Source: Periconia sp. R9002 (Eukaryota > Ascomycota > Dothideomycetes > Pleosporales > Periconiaceae). Taken from it: a stretch of DNA of 64,000 nucleotides. The stretch's first letter is position 1. Every line of letters begins with the position of its first letter. Shown in pieces: positions 45,497 to 54,832 of the stretch. A program made the translations under genes and the position numbers. The notes below the pieces were generated by a model that worked only from the letters and a program-made list of their open reading frames with translations, ran no database searches and was not told where the DNA came from. The stretch is from the NCBI GenBank assembly GCA_023627715.1, contig JAMAHW010000075.1:124001-188000 (forward strand), written 5' to 3'.

Positions 45497-47323
45497 CGAA
45501 TTTCCCGACGACCAACTATTCGCCTAAAAAACTGATGTAGCAATCGATACCAGGTATGTTTAGGTTACACTAAACTCCAACCTAAGCTTTTAGAATCCGG
45601 TTGTTCAATAAAACGGTGTGAATTACGAGGTAGTGAGGTAGCCACATTACGCATGAGAATTGTGTTTAGGTACTAAATATATTTCTCGTACAACCAGGAT
45701 CACGTCATTGTATTGCCCTTTCCCCGCTCGGGTTACGGATGCATAACTCGCAACATCATCCGTTGGGACGATGATGGTCAGAATTCCATCTTCGTCGGTG
45801 TACACTGGTAATTGCTCGAACGGATGGACCATTTGCAAGAACATCAATATGGTCCTGAATTTGAAGGATGACTTCTTAAAAAAAAATCGATGTCATTCGC
45901 GCTTTCCATTGCTGCTGTGGGTGTGGAGACATTCTTAGCTCTCGTACCTAAATTCGCTCGGTTACCTGCGGAGAGGGTTGTGAGTTTTGATGAGTAGAAG
46001 GGGTCTGTATGCTCACGATTAGTACATGCATTGTTGTTTCGCCATAAAAATAGCATCATCGCCAATTTTGCGTTATCTGTTGTATCAACGCCACTGTGTT
46101 GGTACGAGATCGTACATGTTAAGAGAATTTGACAGCATCAGGCTTGGATTTAAGAATGATGCCATTGTAGGTACTGATTGAGCACCCGGTCAGAGGGGAA
46201 TAATCACGGGTCCAAGCTGCCTAGCACAGCGGTTCATGTTGTTTCAGTTAGGGTACGCCATGACTCGAGTCCTCTTTGTGAGTGGTCTAGAACCAGCCAC
46301 ATGTAATTGTAAGCACTTATGAGGTAGCTTTAAAGCTCAAATCCACACCGCCGGTGAGACCCCTATCTTCGTTCTACTTTTACAAGGTGGATTTTAATTT
46401 GTAGTATCCAGGGTGGAATTACCCATATTTCTGTCATCCCAGGCAAGCGTATCCTGCACCCGTGAAGCGGTTTTGAGAGAGCCCGACCCGACGACTAGCT
46501 TCCATGGCCCCGCTAGGTTCCCCGCTCTGGTGAGTATGTTATTAACGCCACTAGTCTTTAGGCGCTGACGACAACACGTACGAAGTAGATTACAAAAAAA
46601 GTTTTTGAAAAGCAGAACAGCAAGACATCGAGAACTTGCCGCCTTGCATCTGCGTATACAATAACTTACCTCTCTCAATCTATAATTTACTTTCGCTAGA
46701 ATTTCGCACGAGTTACAGCCTGCTGTTAGTAATAACAACTTAGCGATAATAATTTAACCTCATTGTCAGTAATGCATAATACGGAATAGTAATTAAGATT
46801 GACTTTTTATATGCAGGATTACGTGTACAGGTATTAGTACAGTATACATGTATATGCACCCCAGATTCCGCCTAGAAAATCAAGGAATAAGCCTTTCTAT
46901 TCATCTATCGTGAAAAGCTTAATCTATGCTCCGATCTACTAGGATGAAGTATATCAGCCGACCCATAATATGAACATGAGACAACGTGCCCACGCAGGCT
47001 GCAGGATAAATTTCATACACCGGCCAATCAGATCTTGCTTGCTCGCTCGGTCCAGGGACGTTCACTTCTACCGTAGGATGTACCCGAGGCAGCTTTCCTT
47101 GCGCATTGATGGATAAATATTTGACATCATTCGGGTCTATATTTCGCTCACCATAAAGCTAATGAAGACAGGGAGCCCAGTGGTAACTGTGACTAGGCTA
47201 GAATACCGGGATATGAACAGGAGTATATCAGGTCCAGGAGGGCAGTGTCTCCCCAAATCCACCAAGCACACTTCTTTGAGTATTTCCACCGCTTGCACGT
47301 ACGTTTACTCGAGTCTGTCCACC
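45497..47323. other. 1.8-kb intergenic region
   Basis: No supported gene. Short frames at 45,647-46,065 and 46,394-46,738 (minus) lack motifs. The right end contains the promoter of the GH11-like gene; the frame is open upstream of 47,324 to 47,162, without a signal peptide in that part. Confidence 0.4.
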
Positions 47324-48093
47324 ATGGCTTTTTTCACCACTGTTCTTGTTGCCTTCATGACTGCCGTTGGCGCCATCGCGGCTCCGCTCAACGATCCTAC
47401 CGAGTTTACGATATCTAAGCGTAGCAGCCCAAACAGCTCAGGTACTAACAATGGCTTCTACTACCAGTTTTGTATGTGACAGTATTCAGCACTGTTGAAA
47501 GACTTCCGCTGACAAAGTGTGTAGGGACCGATGGCGCTCGTGGTAGCGCAACCTACACGAACAAAGCCGCTGGCGAGTATTCCGTGACATGGCAGGATAT
47601 CTCCGACATGACATCCGGCAAGGGCTGGCAGTCTGCGCAGCCTCGGAACATCACGTTTACCGGAAATGTGAACGCCCAAGGCAACTTCTACCTTGCCATC
47701 TACACCTGGTCCCAACACGGCGAGAACTACGTAAGTCATCCATTATCTATAGTGGCACAGTGATGCCAAGACTGTGGTCTCACACTTCAAAAGATTCTCG
47801 AGAACTACGGCTCCTACAACCCCTGTAGCCAAGGTCAGAGCGTTGGTTCCATCACCAGCGACGGCAGCAGCTACCAGATCTGCACGGTCAATCGCGGAAA
47901 CAACTATATCCAGAACTGGTCTATCCGCCAGAACAAGCGCTCCAGCGGTACTGTCAACACCGCTAATCACTACAATGCTTACGCTGCTCACGGCATGAAC
48001 CACAACCCTCTCAGCGCGGCTGCATATCAGATTGTTTCCACTGAGGGCATCGGAGGCTCTGGCTCAGCCGATATCACTGTCTCTGGTACTTAG
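47324..48093 (+). CDS. Secreted GH11 xylanase-like protein lacking the thumb loop
   Basis: Exons 47324-47471, 47525-47730 and 47794-48093 give 217 residues. Signal peptide about 1-19, then a Kex2-type KR (TISKRSS). The beta-jelly-roll of GH11 is clear: NNGFYYQFWTDG, YTNKAAGEYSVTW, GKGWQSAQPRNITFTG, YLAIYTWS, ENYGSYNP, SDGSSYQI, NWSIRQNKRSSGTV and a C-terminal STEG with GSADITVS. The nucleophile Glu is in GENYILEN and the acid/base Glu in STEG, so both are kept. But the thumb, normally a PSIxGTxTF-type loop before QYWSVR, is missing: here R-GNNYIQ-NWSIR follows directly. The -PL-I- before the nucleophile is also shortened. Activity may therefore differ from ordinary endo-beta-1,4-xylanase. Two acceptors chosen: GTGTAG and CAAAAG, both in frame. 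Confidence 0.85.
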
Positions 48094-48414
48094 ATACATC
48101 AATACAGCTAGTGCCATTAAGTCGTTTCGTCACAGAAAAGGTGCACACCGATCTGTCTCTTTTTCTTAAAACCAGAATGATAACATGTATCGTTGCGTTC
48201 AAAAATATACCACGACTACAGTTGTAGCGAGATAGTCGCCCCGTTCAATGACTTTCTTGTTATAGGGGGGTAAGGTTAGGTTTACGTACATATTCGTAGC
48301 GAAGAATTTGTTTTACATCTTTCTTTATACCTTCAAATAAATTGTTATCTTATTCGTCCACAGGTAATGAGAAATCAAGTTGATTTTAACTTTTCTATTA
48401 CTACTTTTCTATTA

Positions 48415-48800
48415 CTATGATAGCCATTCGCTCGTAAATACAGTAGAACTCATACGTTTAAGATGCATTAACACTGCCTCTGCAAGCCCGGCCCTGTCAA
48501 CCCTTCCTTCCCTTAGATTAATACCATAATCCACCGCTTTTATAGCCTCAAAGTGATGCGCAATAGTGATAACAGTCGATTGCCTCATCAATTCATGTAG
48601 CACCCTCTGGCTCTCAGTCGCGGCCACCCGGATCCAAACAAAGGGTCCTTGAACTTGGGCCCGAATGTTTTGCTCTTGAGTCGAGCGACGCGATACGGCC
48701 AACCCTACCGCCTGCAAATGCATGAAATGTGTATGGAAGTTGGTCTGGACTCAACTTCCGGACAACTGGGCAGATCCGCCTTGCACAATATCGGCATGTT
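48415..48800 (-). pseudogene. Remnant of an ABC transporter nucleotide-binding domain
   Basis: On the minus strand one frame reads ESQRVLHELMRQSTVITIAHH followed by FEAIKAVDYGINLREGRV. This matches the end of an MRP-type NBD: helix after the Walker B region, then the H-loop (TVITIAHRLEAI) and the DKGRV strand. Immediately upstream the frame is broken: a CLDPGGRD-stop stretch occupies the place of the LDEATSSVD Walker B/D-loop, and earlier parts are unrecognisable. No transmembrane region was found next to it. It is a short, degraded tail of a transporter gene, lying directly downstream of the MFS pseudogene on the same strand. Confidence 0.55.
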
Positions 48801-48920
48801 TTCCAGAATTCAATCAACTTCTCTGGGCGATGGTCATGGGACGTATCGGTGCCACCAATGGTCCTGGTTAGGGTTCTTTTTAATACCCTACAGCAGTTGG
48901 CCATGAAAAAGATGGCGCAG

Positions 48921-50351
48921 CTATGTGGCATCAGTGCTTGCGACACTAAGTAGCGAGATCTCCAGGTTCGTCTGGCCCAGCTTGGTGATCAGCTCGTTCT
49001 GAATGATTGACTAGCCAGAACCGACAATGAACGCGCCGCCAAGGGATTGAAAAAAGAGGATTACGGCGGTGGCGGTCGTAACGTCTCTCGCTCTGACGAT
49101 GCGTTGCCTCACAATGATGGGCACTGTGAAACCTGTGCCGAGTCCGATACCGGCGATGAGTTGGTAACCAAATTGCGTTTGAGTCCAACTTGAGAGTGAA
49201 GAGCAAACCGCAACCATTTGCTGCGAACATCGCGCCCATAAATTGAAACTGGTCCCAGATGTCAGTTTCGGTAATGATGAAACCGGCAACGATTTGTGCC
49301 AGGGTCATGCCGAGTATGAGAGGTAGGAGGCGGATTCCCGAACTCACCGCGCTTTCTCCCTTGACAGCTTGGAAATAGATAAGAAGGTAGAAGAGGAGAA
49401 TATAGAACCCGCCGGCAACACTAAAGAAAATATCAGTGAAACAGGTGGCAGAACATATGCGAGATGGTGGCTTACAAAAAGCAGTATAAACAGCCGCTCA
49501 TAACAGTGCGATGACGCAAGTACGTCGGATGGACAAGGGCCTTCTCACCCATCCACCATTCATTAACGGCGAAAGCTAGAGCAAGAAGCCCAAAACCGAT
49601 GAGACAGCCGACGACGTCAGCGTCGCTCCACGCCTTAGCTAACACAAATAACACGACCGAAGCCATGATAAGAGCAGTGCCTTGAAGGTCCATCTGAACG
49701 AGTTTCTCTTTTAATGGCGCCTTGACGGGAGCGGCAGCCCTTGGTGGCTTGAAAGAAAGCAGAATGGCAGCAGCAGCGAGTCCACCGAAGGGTAAAGTTA
49801 ATGTAGAAGCACCACCTCCAGCTGACACGAATAGTAAAAGCACCTCCGTTCAAGGGCCCCACAATACTGGCAACAGCGTATGTAGCTTCCAAGATACTTG
49901 TCATAGCTGGACGCGTCTTGGACGGAGGTGAGAAGGCGATGATAATATAGCAACCCGAGAAAGTCCCACCTACACCAGCACCAGTAATAGCACGACCAGC
50001 AATGAATGCCGCGCTATTAGGTCTTCAATACAAAGATGCTAAGCATAAAGACGAGCTTAACTGGGAAGTATTTGAAAGCTTTTCCCCCCATTGACTGGGT
50101 CGCAGCGACGGGAAGAAAGAGGGCGGATGCGTACCAGCCGACGTTTGCGAGCGACTGGAACTGCTCGGTAATAGTAGGGATGGCAGTCGAAATGATGGTG
50201 AGGTCCAGTGAGGCCAGGAAAATGCTTAAGATCAGAGCAACAACTATCGACCAGAACCGCATACCCTTTGATATTCAGATTCGTCGATTTCATCTTCGGC
50301 CAGGGCATCAACGGGATCGGGGGTACGGGTTGGCTTGTCGGAGGAAGCCAT
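48921..50351 (-). pseudogene. MFS toxin-exporter pseudogene with several frameshifts
   Basis: A full-length DHA2-type exporter can be followed from an ATG at 50351 to about 48921, but not in one frame and not by introns alone. The N-terminus (SDKPTRTPDPVDAL) and TM1 (GMRFWSIVVALILSIFLASLDLTI) are in different frames, offset by one base near 50,265. TM2 (WYASALFLPVAATQSMGGKAF) ends in a stop after SIFVLKT. TSILEATYAVASIVGPLNGG and WRWCFYIN are followed by one extra T (near 49,805) before PFGGLAAAAILLSFKPP. VSSGIRLLPLILGMTLAQIVAGF is followed by another shift near 49,180 before YQLIAGIGLGTGFTVPIIV. Some changes hit conserved positions too. The gene is decayed; the intact ancestor would be a 14-TM plasma-membrane exporter as found in mycotoxin clusters. 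An AflR-like remnant lies 0.8 kb upstream. Confidence 0.8.
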
Positions 50352-51132
50352 TTCAATTGAAGAGGCTCGCTATGGTTTGGTGTTATTCAGGTAGAGACGG
50401 TGTGAGAAGAGGTAGGTGAGGGATCGATTGGGAACAGTTGCCGGGTAGACTAAGTGTATGTAGCGGCGGGAGCTAGAAGTTAGCGTATCCCGACTCACTA
50501 TTTCCTAGTCAGAAAGTTTGCGACGTATGTAATACTATTGCAAGGGCCCTGTGGATAACTTCTTTCTAGCCACGGTTGCGGCCCGGTAGTCGCCTAGAGG
50601 GATGTGACTAAGTGGGAAAATCAGAGTCTAGGAAACAGAGCGAGGGGAGCTGAGTGAACCCCATTTCGGAGTGTTCCGCTTTGGGCGGGTTTCCGAGGGT
50701 TAGCGTATAACCTAATCCTATCATCCTACAATTGGTGTATGCATCTTCACGGCGTGTATGATAACTGAAGACGGATCAGGTCTTGCAATTAATCTCGGTG
50801 GAAACACGCATAGCTGTGAACGGTCAATTCATTGGCCGGAGAAATGTGTGCGGCGAAGGTAATCACGCAAAAAACGTTACTGGGACAGCTTACAGCACAC
50901 TGACCCCATACGGTGCACGACTCCCTCTTCTTTTCCGTGTGAGAGGAAGATAATCAGCGTATATCCCCCCCAAGAAGCGTAGTGTATGCCCGGTTAGCCT
51001 ATACTTGGATAGACAGTGAATTCACCAGACTCACAATGACTCTTCATTTTAGGTATACATGTCGATGGGGCTGACTTGCTCTATACGAATTTCAAATTTC
51101 ATGGCGTTTCTATCCGCCCTTTTCCTTCTTAT
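50352..51132. other. Spacer between two pseudogenes
   Basis: 781 bp between the MFS pseudogene start and the end of the AflR-like remnant. No coding block recognised. Confidence 0.4.
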
Positions 51133-51986
51133 TCACTCCATGATGCGCTTGCGTAGTTGCGATACTTTCCACATATTCAAACCGAGCTTTGCATGCTGCG
51201 ATTGCGGCAGACGTGAAGGCAGAATCTTCCCAAGTTCGTTCAGAAACTCATCAAGATACTACAACTGCAGCGTAAGTAGCGCTCGCAGGAGACAGCTTCA
51301 TTCACGCTGCGAACTGATTTCGTATCCACTAATCATGAAGAAACGGTTCCTCTGGATCTTCTCAGAAACGTGCCGCTCTGTTTCTGCAACGGTCTTGGGG
51401 CACTGCTCCACTACGGTGTTGGATAGATGTAATAGTTTCTCGCATACGAAATGTAGCAACATCAAAGTCTCGGTCCGTCGCATACACTCGGCGCAGTGCA
51501 GTAGGCGTCGTTCACTGGACAGTGTGCCTTTAACTGCAGTAAGTGAGGAATCAAGCGGCAACCCGTGTACACTTGCTATGGTGCTGTCTAGATCCTCCAT
51601 CAAAAACACGATTGTATCCAAACATGTGCACTGGCGATCTTGTTTTGCAGTTGTGGACGCGGCACTACCGAAACAACCAGTATGAGTTATCGACGGCGTT
51701 TACGGGGAATTTTCAAGCTGCAAAACATATCCGTATCTGTTAAGAAGAAAAAAGAGTAAGTAAATGATTGAGAGCACGAGCTAGCGCGAGGAGAGCGCAC
51801 CGAAAAGAATGCGCCAAATTCAGTAAGATTCGCCCCGATGTCCCACGACATTACCTCATCGGCCTCTACGTCTAGTATCCACGGCACTTCCATATCCGAA
51901 GACTGGGTGATGGCTGTCTCGGGGAGCAGGGGACTACCTTCTACCACTGATACCGTCGTGATTGGAGTATCCCCCGGAGACACCAT
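51133..51986 (-). pseudogene. AflR-like regulator remnant without zinc cluster
   Basis: On the minus strand, blocks can be chained: MVSPGDTPITTVSVVEGSPL to TEFGAFFS (51986-51801), then LENSPAAS and, via a very short 39-bp intron, TTAKQDRQCTCLDTIVFL, GLPLDSSL and CAECMRRTETLMLLHFVCEKLLHL (to about 51301). A last block, YLDEFLNELGKILPSRLPQS to RKRIME (stop at 51133), is in a frame that no GT-AG intron joins correctly. The C-x-C-LDTI and CAEC-x-LMLL pattern is that of the C-terminal AflR domain of secondary-metabolite regulators. No Zn2Cys6 motif lies upstream to 52,260, so the DNA-binding part is lost. With the adjoining exporter pseudogene this looks like a decayed biosynthetic-cluster regulator. 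Confidence 0.5.
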
Positions 51987-52436
51987 GGGCGGCGTACGGG
52001 TATGTTTTGACGTCAGGAGCCATTACAAATTATGCAAGTTTGATCTGTCATCCGTTGGCGCAAAGTGATGTCAATGAGCTTTAGTTGACAGAGGATGGAC
52101 CTGATGAGTTGTGCGGGGTCGGATGGAAAGGTGAGCGGTCGATTGATTCTCGGTTCCTACCTACCCGGTTCCAGCCGCAGCTACCCATACTAAAAGGAGG
52201 ATTATATATTGAACACATAAAAACGGAAAACAAAAAGGGTGATGAACTATAGGAGGGAGATTTGAGGCTTGGAGTAGCAGCAAGATCATGCTGGCTGTTA
52301 AGGGTTGCGGGTTATGGGGGTGGCACAAGTGTCTAGACGCTATCTCGAAAGAAGTTTAGATCTAGAATGGGGGGCATTCCATAACGCAATGCCTGAGTAG
52401 GCCGTAGTCGCTGGGCTCGCGTGGAAGCGGCAGTAA
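51987..52436. other. Spacer upstream of the AflR-like remnant
   Basis: No zinc-cluster exon and no other gene seen on either strand. Contains an AT-rich AAAACGGAAAACAAAAAGGG segment near 52,220. Confidence 0.4.
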
Positions 52437-52577
52437 ACTTGCTAGTAGGCTTAATGATAGGATGTATCTACGATAGGTACAAGACTTGCTGGTAGGTTTA
52501 ATGACAGGACATATCTGCGATAAGCAGTAAACTTGCTAGTAGCCTTAATGACAGGACGTAGCTCAATAGCTGCACCT
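52437..52577. repeat. 47-bp tandem repeat, three imperfect copies
   Basis: Units start with ACTTGCT at 52437, 52484 and 52531, exactly 47 bp apart. The first about 30 bp of each unit (ACTTGCTRGTAGGYTTAATGA, then YAGGA) are well kept, and the differences are mostly C/T and A/G transitions. The third copy diverges after 52,562. It lies 3' of the first 12-cysteine gene. Confidence 0.85.
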
Positions 52578-52666
52578 CCGAACCGTTGACTGCGAACAAA
52601 GAAACATCCCCATAGTGGTCTCCGCTACTACGCTCGCACAAGATCCAACTTCCACCAGTCGCCATC

Positions 52667-53113
52667 CTAGCAAACAAAATCCACCTGTTTAACTGTTGTG
52701 CCGTCCCGTGCGACGACGGAGCATGTATACAGACAGCATGTAAGAGTCCCAAGTCGGCAGAACTTTTCGCACCTCCAGTCAATGCCTACCCTGCAAGTGT
52801 TCGAATTGTCGGTGCTTTGACGGCAACGGTCGTCGGTACCTGCCTCTTGAAGGACTTGTAGGCAGGCTGAATTGGCGTTGCCGCAAAACAAACAATCCTC
52901 TCGTACTTGGCAAATTTGCTCTCGCTTTTCGAGGGCGTTCCTTGCTTCGAGGACCGCGTCGATGTGTTGGTCCACACCGATGGCTTCCGAGACAGATTCT
53001 TCAAAGTCATCCACAGTGAGGAGCCTTTCGCCGATTCGACTCTCAGAGCTTTCGATGATTCCTGGCAAACCAACAGCAAGGCTGGCGAGCCCAAGGAGGA
53101 GTCCGATCTTCAT
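52667..53113 (-). CDS. Small secreted 12-cysteine protein, copy 1 (effector-like)
   Basis: Intronless, 148 residues. Signal peptide about 1-18 (MKIGLLLGLASLAVGLPG). An acidic propeptide-like segment follows to a dibasic KR (ALEKREQIC), a probable Kex2 site. The mature part carries 12 cysteines with spacing 5, 2, 6, 12, 9, 7, 3, 6, 0, 3, 16 residues between successive cysteines, ending at the penultimate-to-last position (DFVC). The gene 1.7 kb away on the same strand (54434-54832) has the same order of 12 cysteines, so the two are paralogs. Nothing in the sequence names a family. Small size, secretion, many cysteines and a decayed, repeat-bearing setting fit an effector or antimicrobial-type protein; this is inference. 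Confidence 0.8.
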   Translation of the reverse strand: MKIGLLLGLASLAVGLPGIIESSESRIGERLLTVDDFEESVSEAIGVDQHIDAVLEARNALEKREQICQVREDCLFCGNANSACLQVLQEAGTDDRCRQSTDNSNTCRVGIDWRCEKFCRLGTLTCCLYTCSVVARDGTTVKQVDFVC

Positions 53114-54433
53114 GATGAGGGTAGATTTTGATAAGAGAGAGATTTTAAATGGGTTGCTTTGAATTGTTCCTGGATGAGGTGCTGAATGAACGAGGAACTG
53201 ACACGGGGCATGCTGGGACTTTATAGTTTGCTTGAACGGAGCGGCTTTCCTAACATGGAATTACACCAGAGTCCATTGTATTTCAGTTCCCTCATCTCAC
53301 TATTTCCTTGCGTTGCCAGGTACGTACCTATCGGAAGCACTTGTAGCAATTTTACCATTGTCCTCTTTAGGATTTCTCAATCCAAAATGCAGAAGCGCCA
53401 AGACGTCAGCATCTCCTATACAATCGGGATGCCAAGGCGTCAGCGACTACAGTTCTATCTCGGTGACATACATGTTGCTTATAAACATTGAACTATTTTC
53501 TAAGATTAGTTAGATGATAGCTTATTACAGTTCGGAAACAGGGCGACCGCCCGACGAGTTGCGATCAGGCGACTTTGTCATCCTGTGTATGGAGCGGATT
53601 GTTTAAACAGCCGATCCGATTAATCATTTCACTGGCGGACTAAGTACACTCTACGCTCCACGTGGCTAAAGCCTATAGACTTCATAATCTGACTTCCCAT
53701 GGATGTGCAGACATTTCGGCATCTGAGCGTAAAATAACGCTTGAAGATCGTGTCGCTCACTCAATTAAGGGGACTTTCCGTATCCAACAGTCGGTAAGCT
53801 CAATTTACCATCACGCACGACAAATGTACATTATTTGGAGTAACAAGGATAGCTCGTGCGTTAACTCAATGTAGCATGGTTGCTACAATTAAACTTGAAT
53901 TGGAGAAAGAATGCAACAAGTCTCAAGTCGCTTCTACGAAGATTGAGGTTGAGTTGGTCATATATCTCTCGTAGCTGATCGAGTAGATTGACCTGAGCTT
54001 TGCAGTACATGCAACATGCGAGGGAATGAGGCCTGGATTTCATATGAAGAGGGTATAGACAGACCCACTAGTCCATCTCGGATGAGAACCTGGGGGATTA
54101 AGGGGCTAATTCTCCGGAACATGCCAGCGCAGTGGCCCGCTGAAGGGATCAAGCTTCATTCTTAGCGCCATACGCCTGCAGAGATTTTCTCTCAACACAA
54201 GTGGTGGATGTTACAAAAATTGCTTAACGGAAGACTAGATTGATAAGCTGAGTTAAACACGAGCTGCTAAAAGGGCTACTCGACATTTCGCTATACCACG
54301 TTGATAGTTTGTTGAAAACTACTAAAGACCAACTTGATAGTCTGTTGAAACTACCAGGCGCCTGCTACCTACTTCATCCGGAGCCATCCCACATGTGACG
54401 GAGACCTTTTCTTCGGCCTAGTAGGCGCTAGGT
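53114..54433. other. 1.3-kb spacer between the two 12-cysteine genes
   Basis: No supported gene. Contains two copies of a GCCAAGRCGTCAGC motif (53397-53410, 53431-53444) and a duplicated TTGATAGTYTGTTGAAA (54301, 54334). The region 53,114-53,225 holds the promoter of the first 12-cysteine gene. Confidence 0.45.
53397..53444. repeat. GCCAAGRCGTCAGC motif, two direct copies
   Basis: GCCAAGACGTCAGC at 53397-53410 and GCCAAGGCGTCAGC at 53431-53444. The same 14-mer occurs in inverted orientation pairs at 60803-60816 and 60857-60870. The first copy here continues ATCTCCTA, matching ATTTCCTA after the copy at 60857. Confidence 0.75.
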
Positions 54434-54832
54434 TCATCCCCTTCCGCATATGAAGAAGTTACCCTGAACAACTTGTCCGTTTTCGGTGTTGATAATTCTG
54501 CATGACAATCCGCAGCATCGTTTTACATTAGGTTCCAAGCAGGTGAACCCGCAATTGGGGACTTCTGATGCCGAACAAGCGCTTCCTGAGTTGGGATTGT
54601 TTGGATCGCGCAGGCATTCCACCTTTTGTGCCCATGTTGCCAAGTCGACGCGGCACTTCCGGCGTGCGTCATCGCAAGCCGTTCCCGTGCACTGATCGTT
54701 GTCGCTGCAGCTCACATCACGAGCGAGAAGTTTCCTAGCTTCGATAGGTCCTGACACAGTGGTATCATCGATATCAATCGTTGGTGATGATGTTGCGAAA
54801 CCAACGATTGCAAGAAGTAGTAGAAGCTTCAT
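54434..54832 (-). CDS. Small secreted 12-cysteine protein, copy 2 (effector-like)
   Basis: Intronless, 132 residues from the ATG at 54832; the frame is open to 54910, but only the internal ATG gives a proper signal peptide (MKLLLLLAIVGFATSS). A short acidic pro-segment (EARKLLAR) precedes the cysteine domain; it aligns with EARNALEKR of the other copy. Twelve cysteines with spacing 5, 4, 6, 12, 12, 7, 3, 7, 0, 3, 17 match copy 1 (52667-53113) almost exactly, including the CC pair, while other residues are strongly changed. The last cysteine is followed by GRG. It is a diverged tandem paralog, which suggests fast evolution under a fixed disulfide scaffold. No known family recognised. Confidence 0.8.
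   Translation of the reverse strand: MKLLLLLAIVGFATSSPTIDIDDTTVSGPIEARKLLARDVSCSDNDQCTGTACDDARRKCRVDLATWAQKVECLRDPNNPNSGSACSASEVPNCGFTCLEPNVKRCCGLSCRIINTENGQVVQGNFFICGRG

Noticed and set aside
51059..51685. A 208-residue plus-strand open frame
   Set aside because: It overlaps the minus-strand AflR-like blocks, which have recognisable family residues; the plus frame is Ser/Cys/Arg-rich as expected of an antisense shadow.
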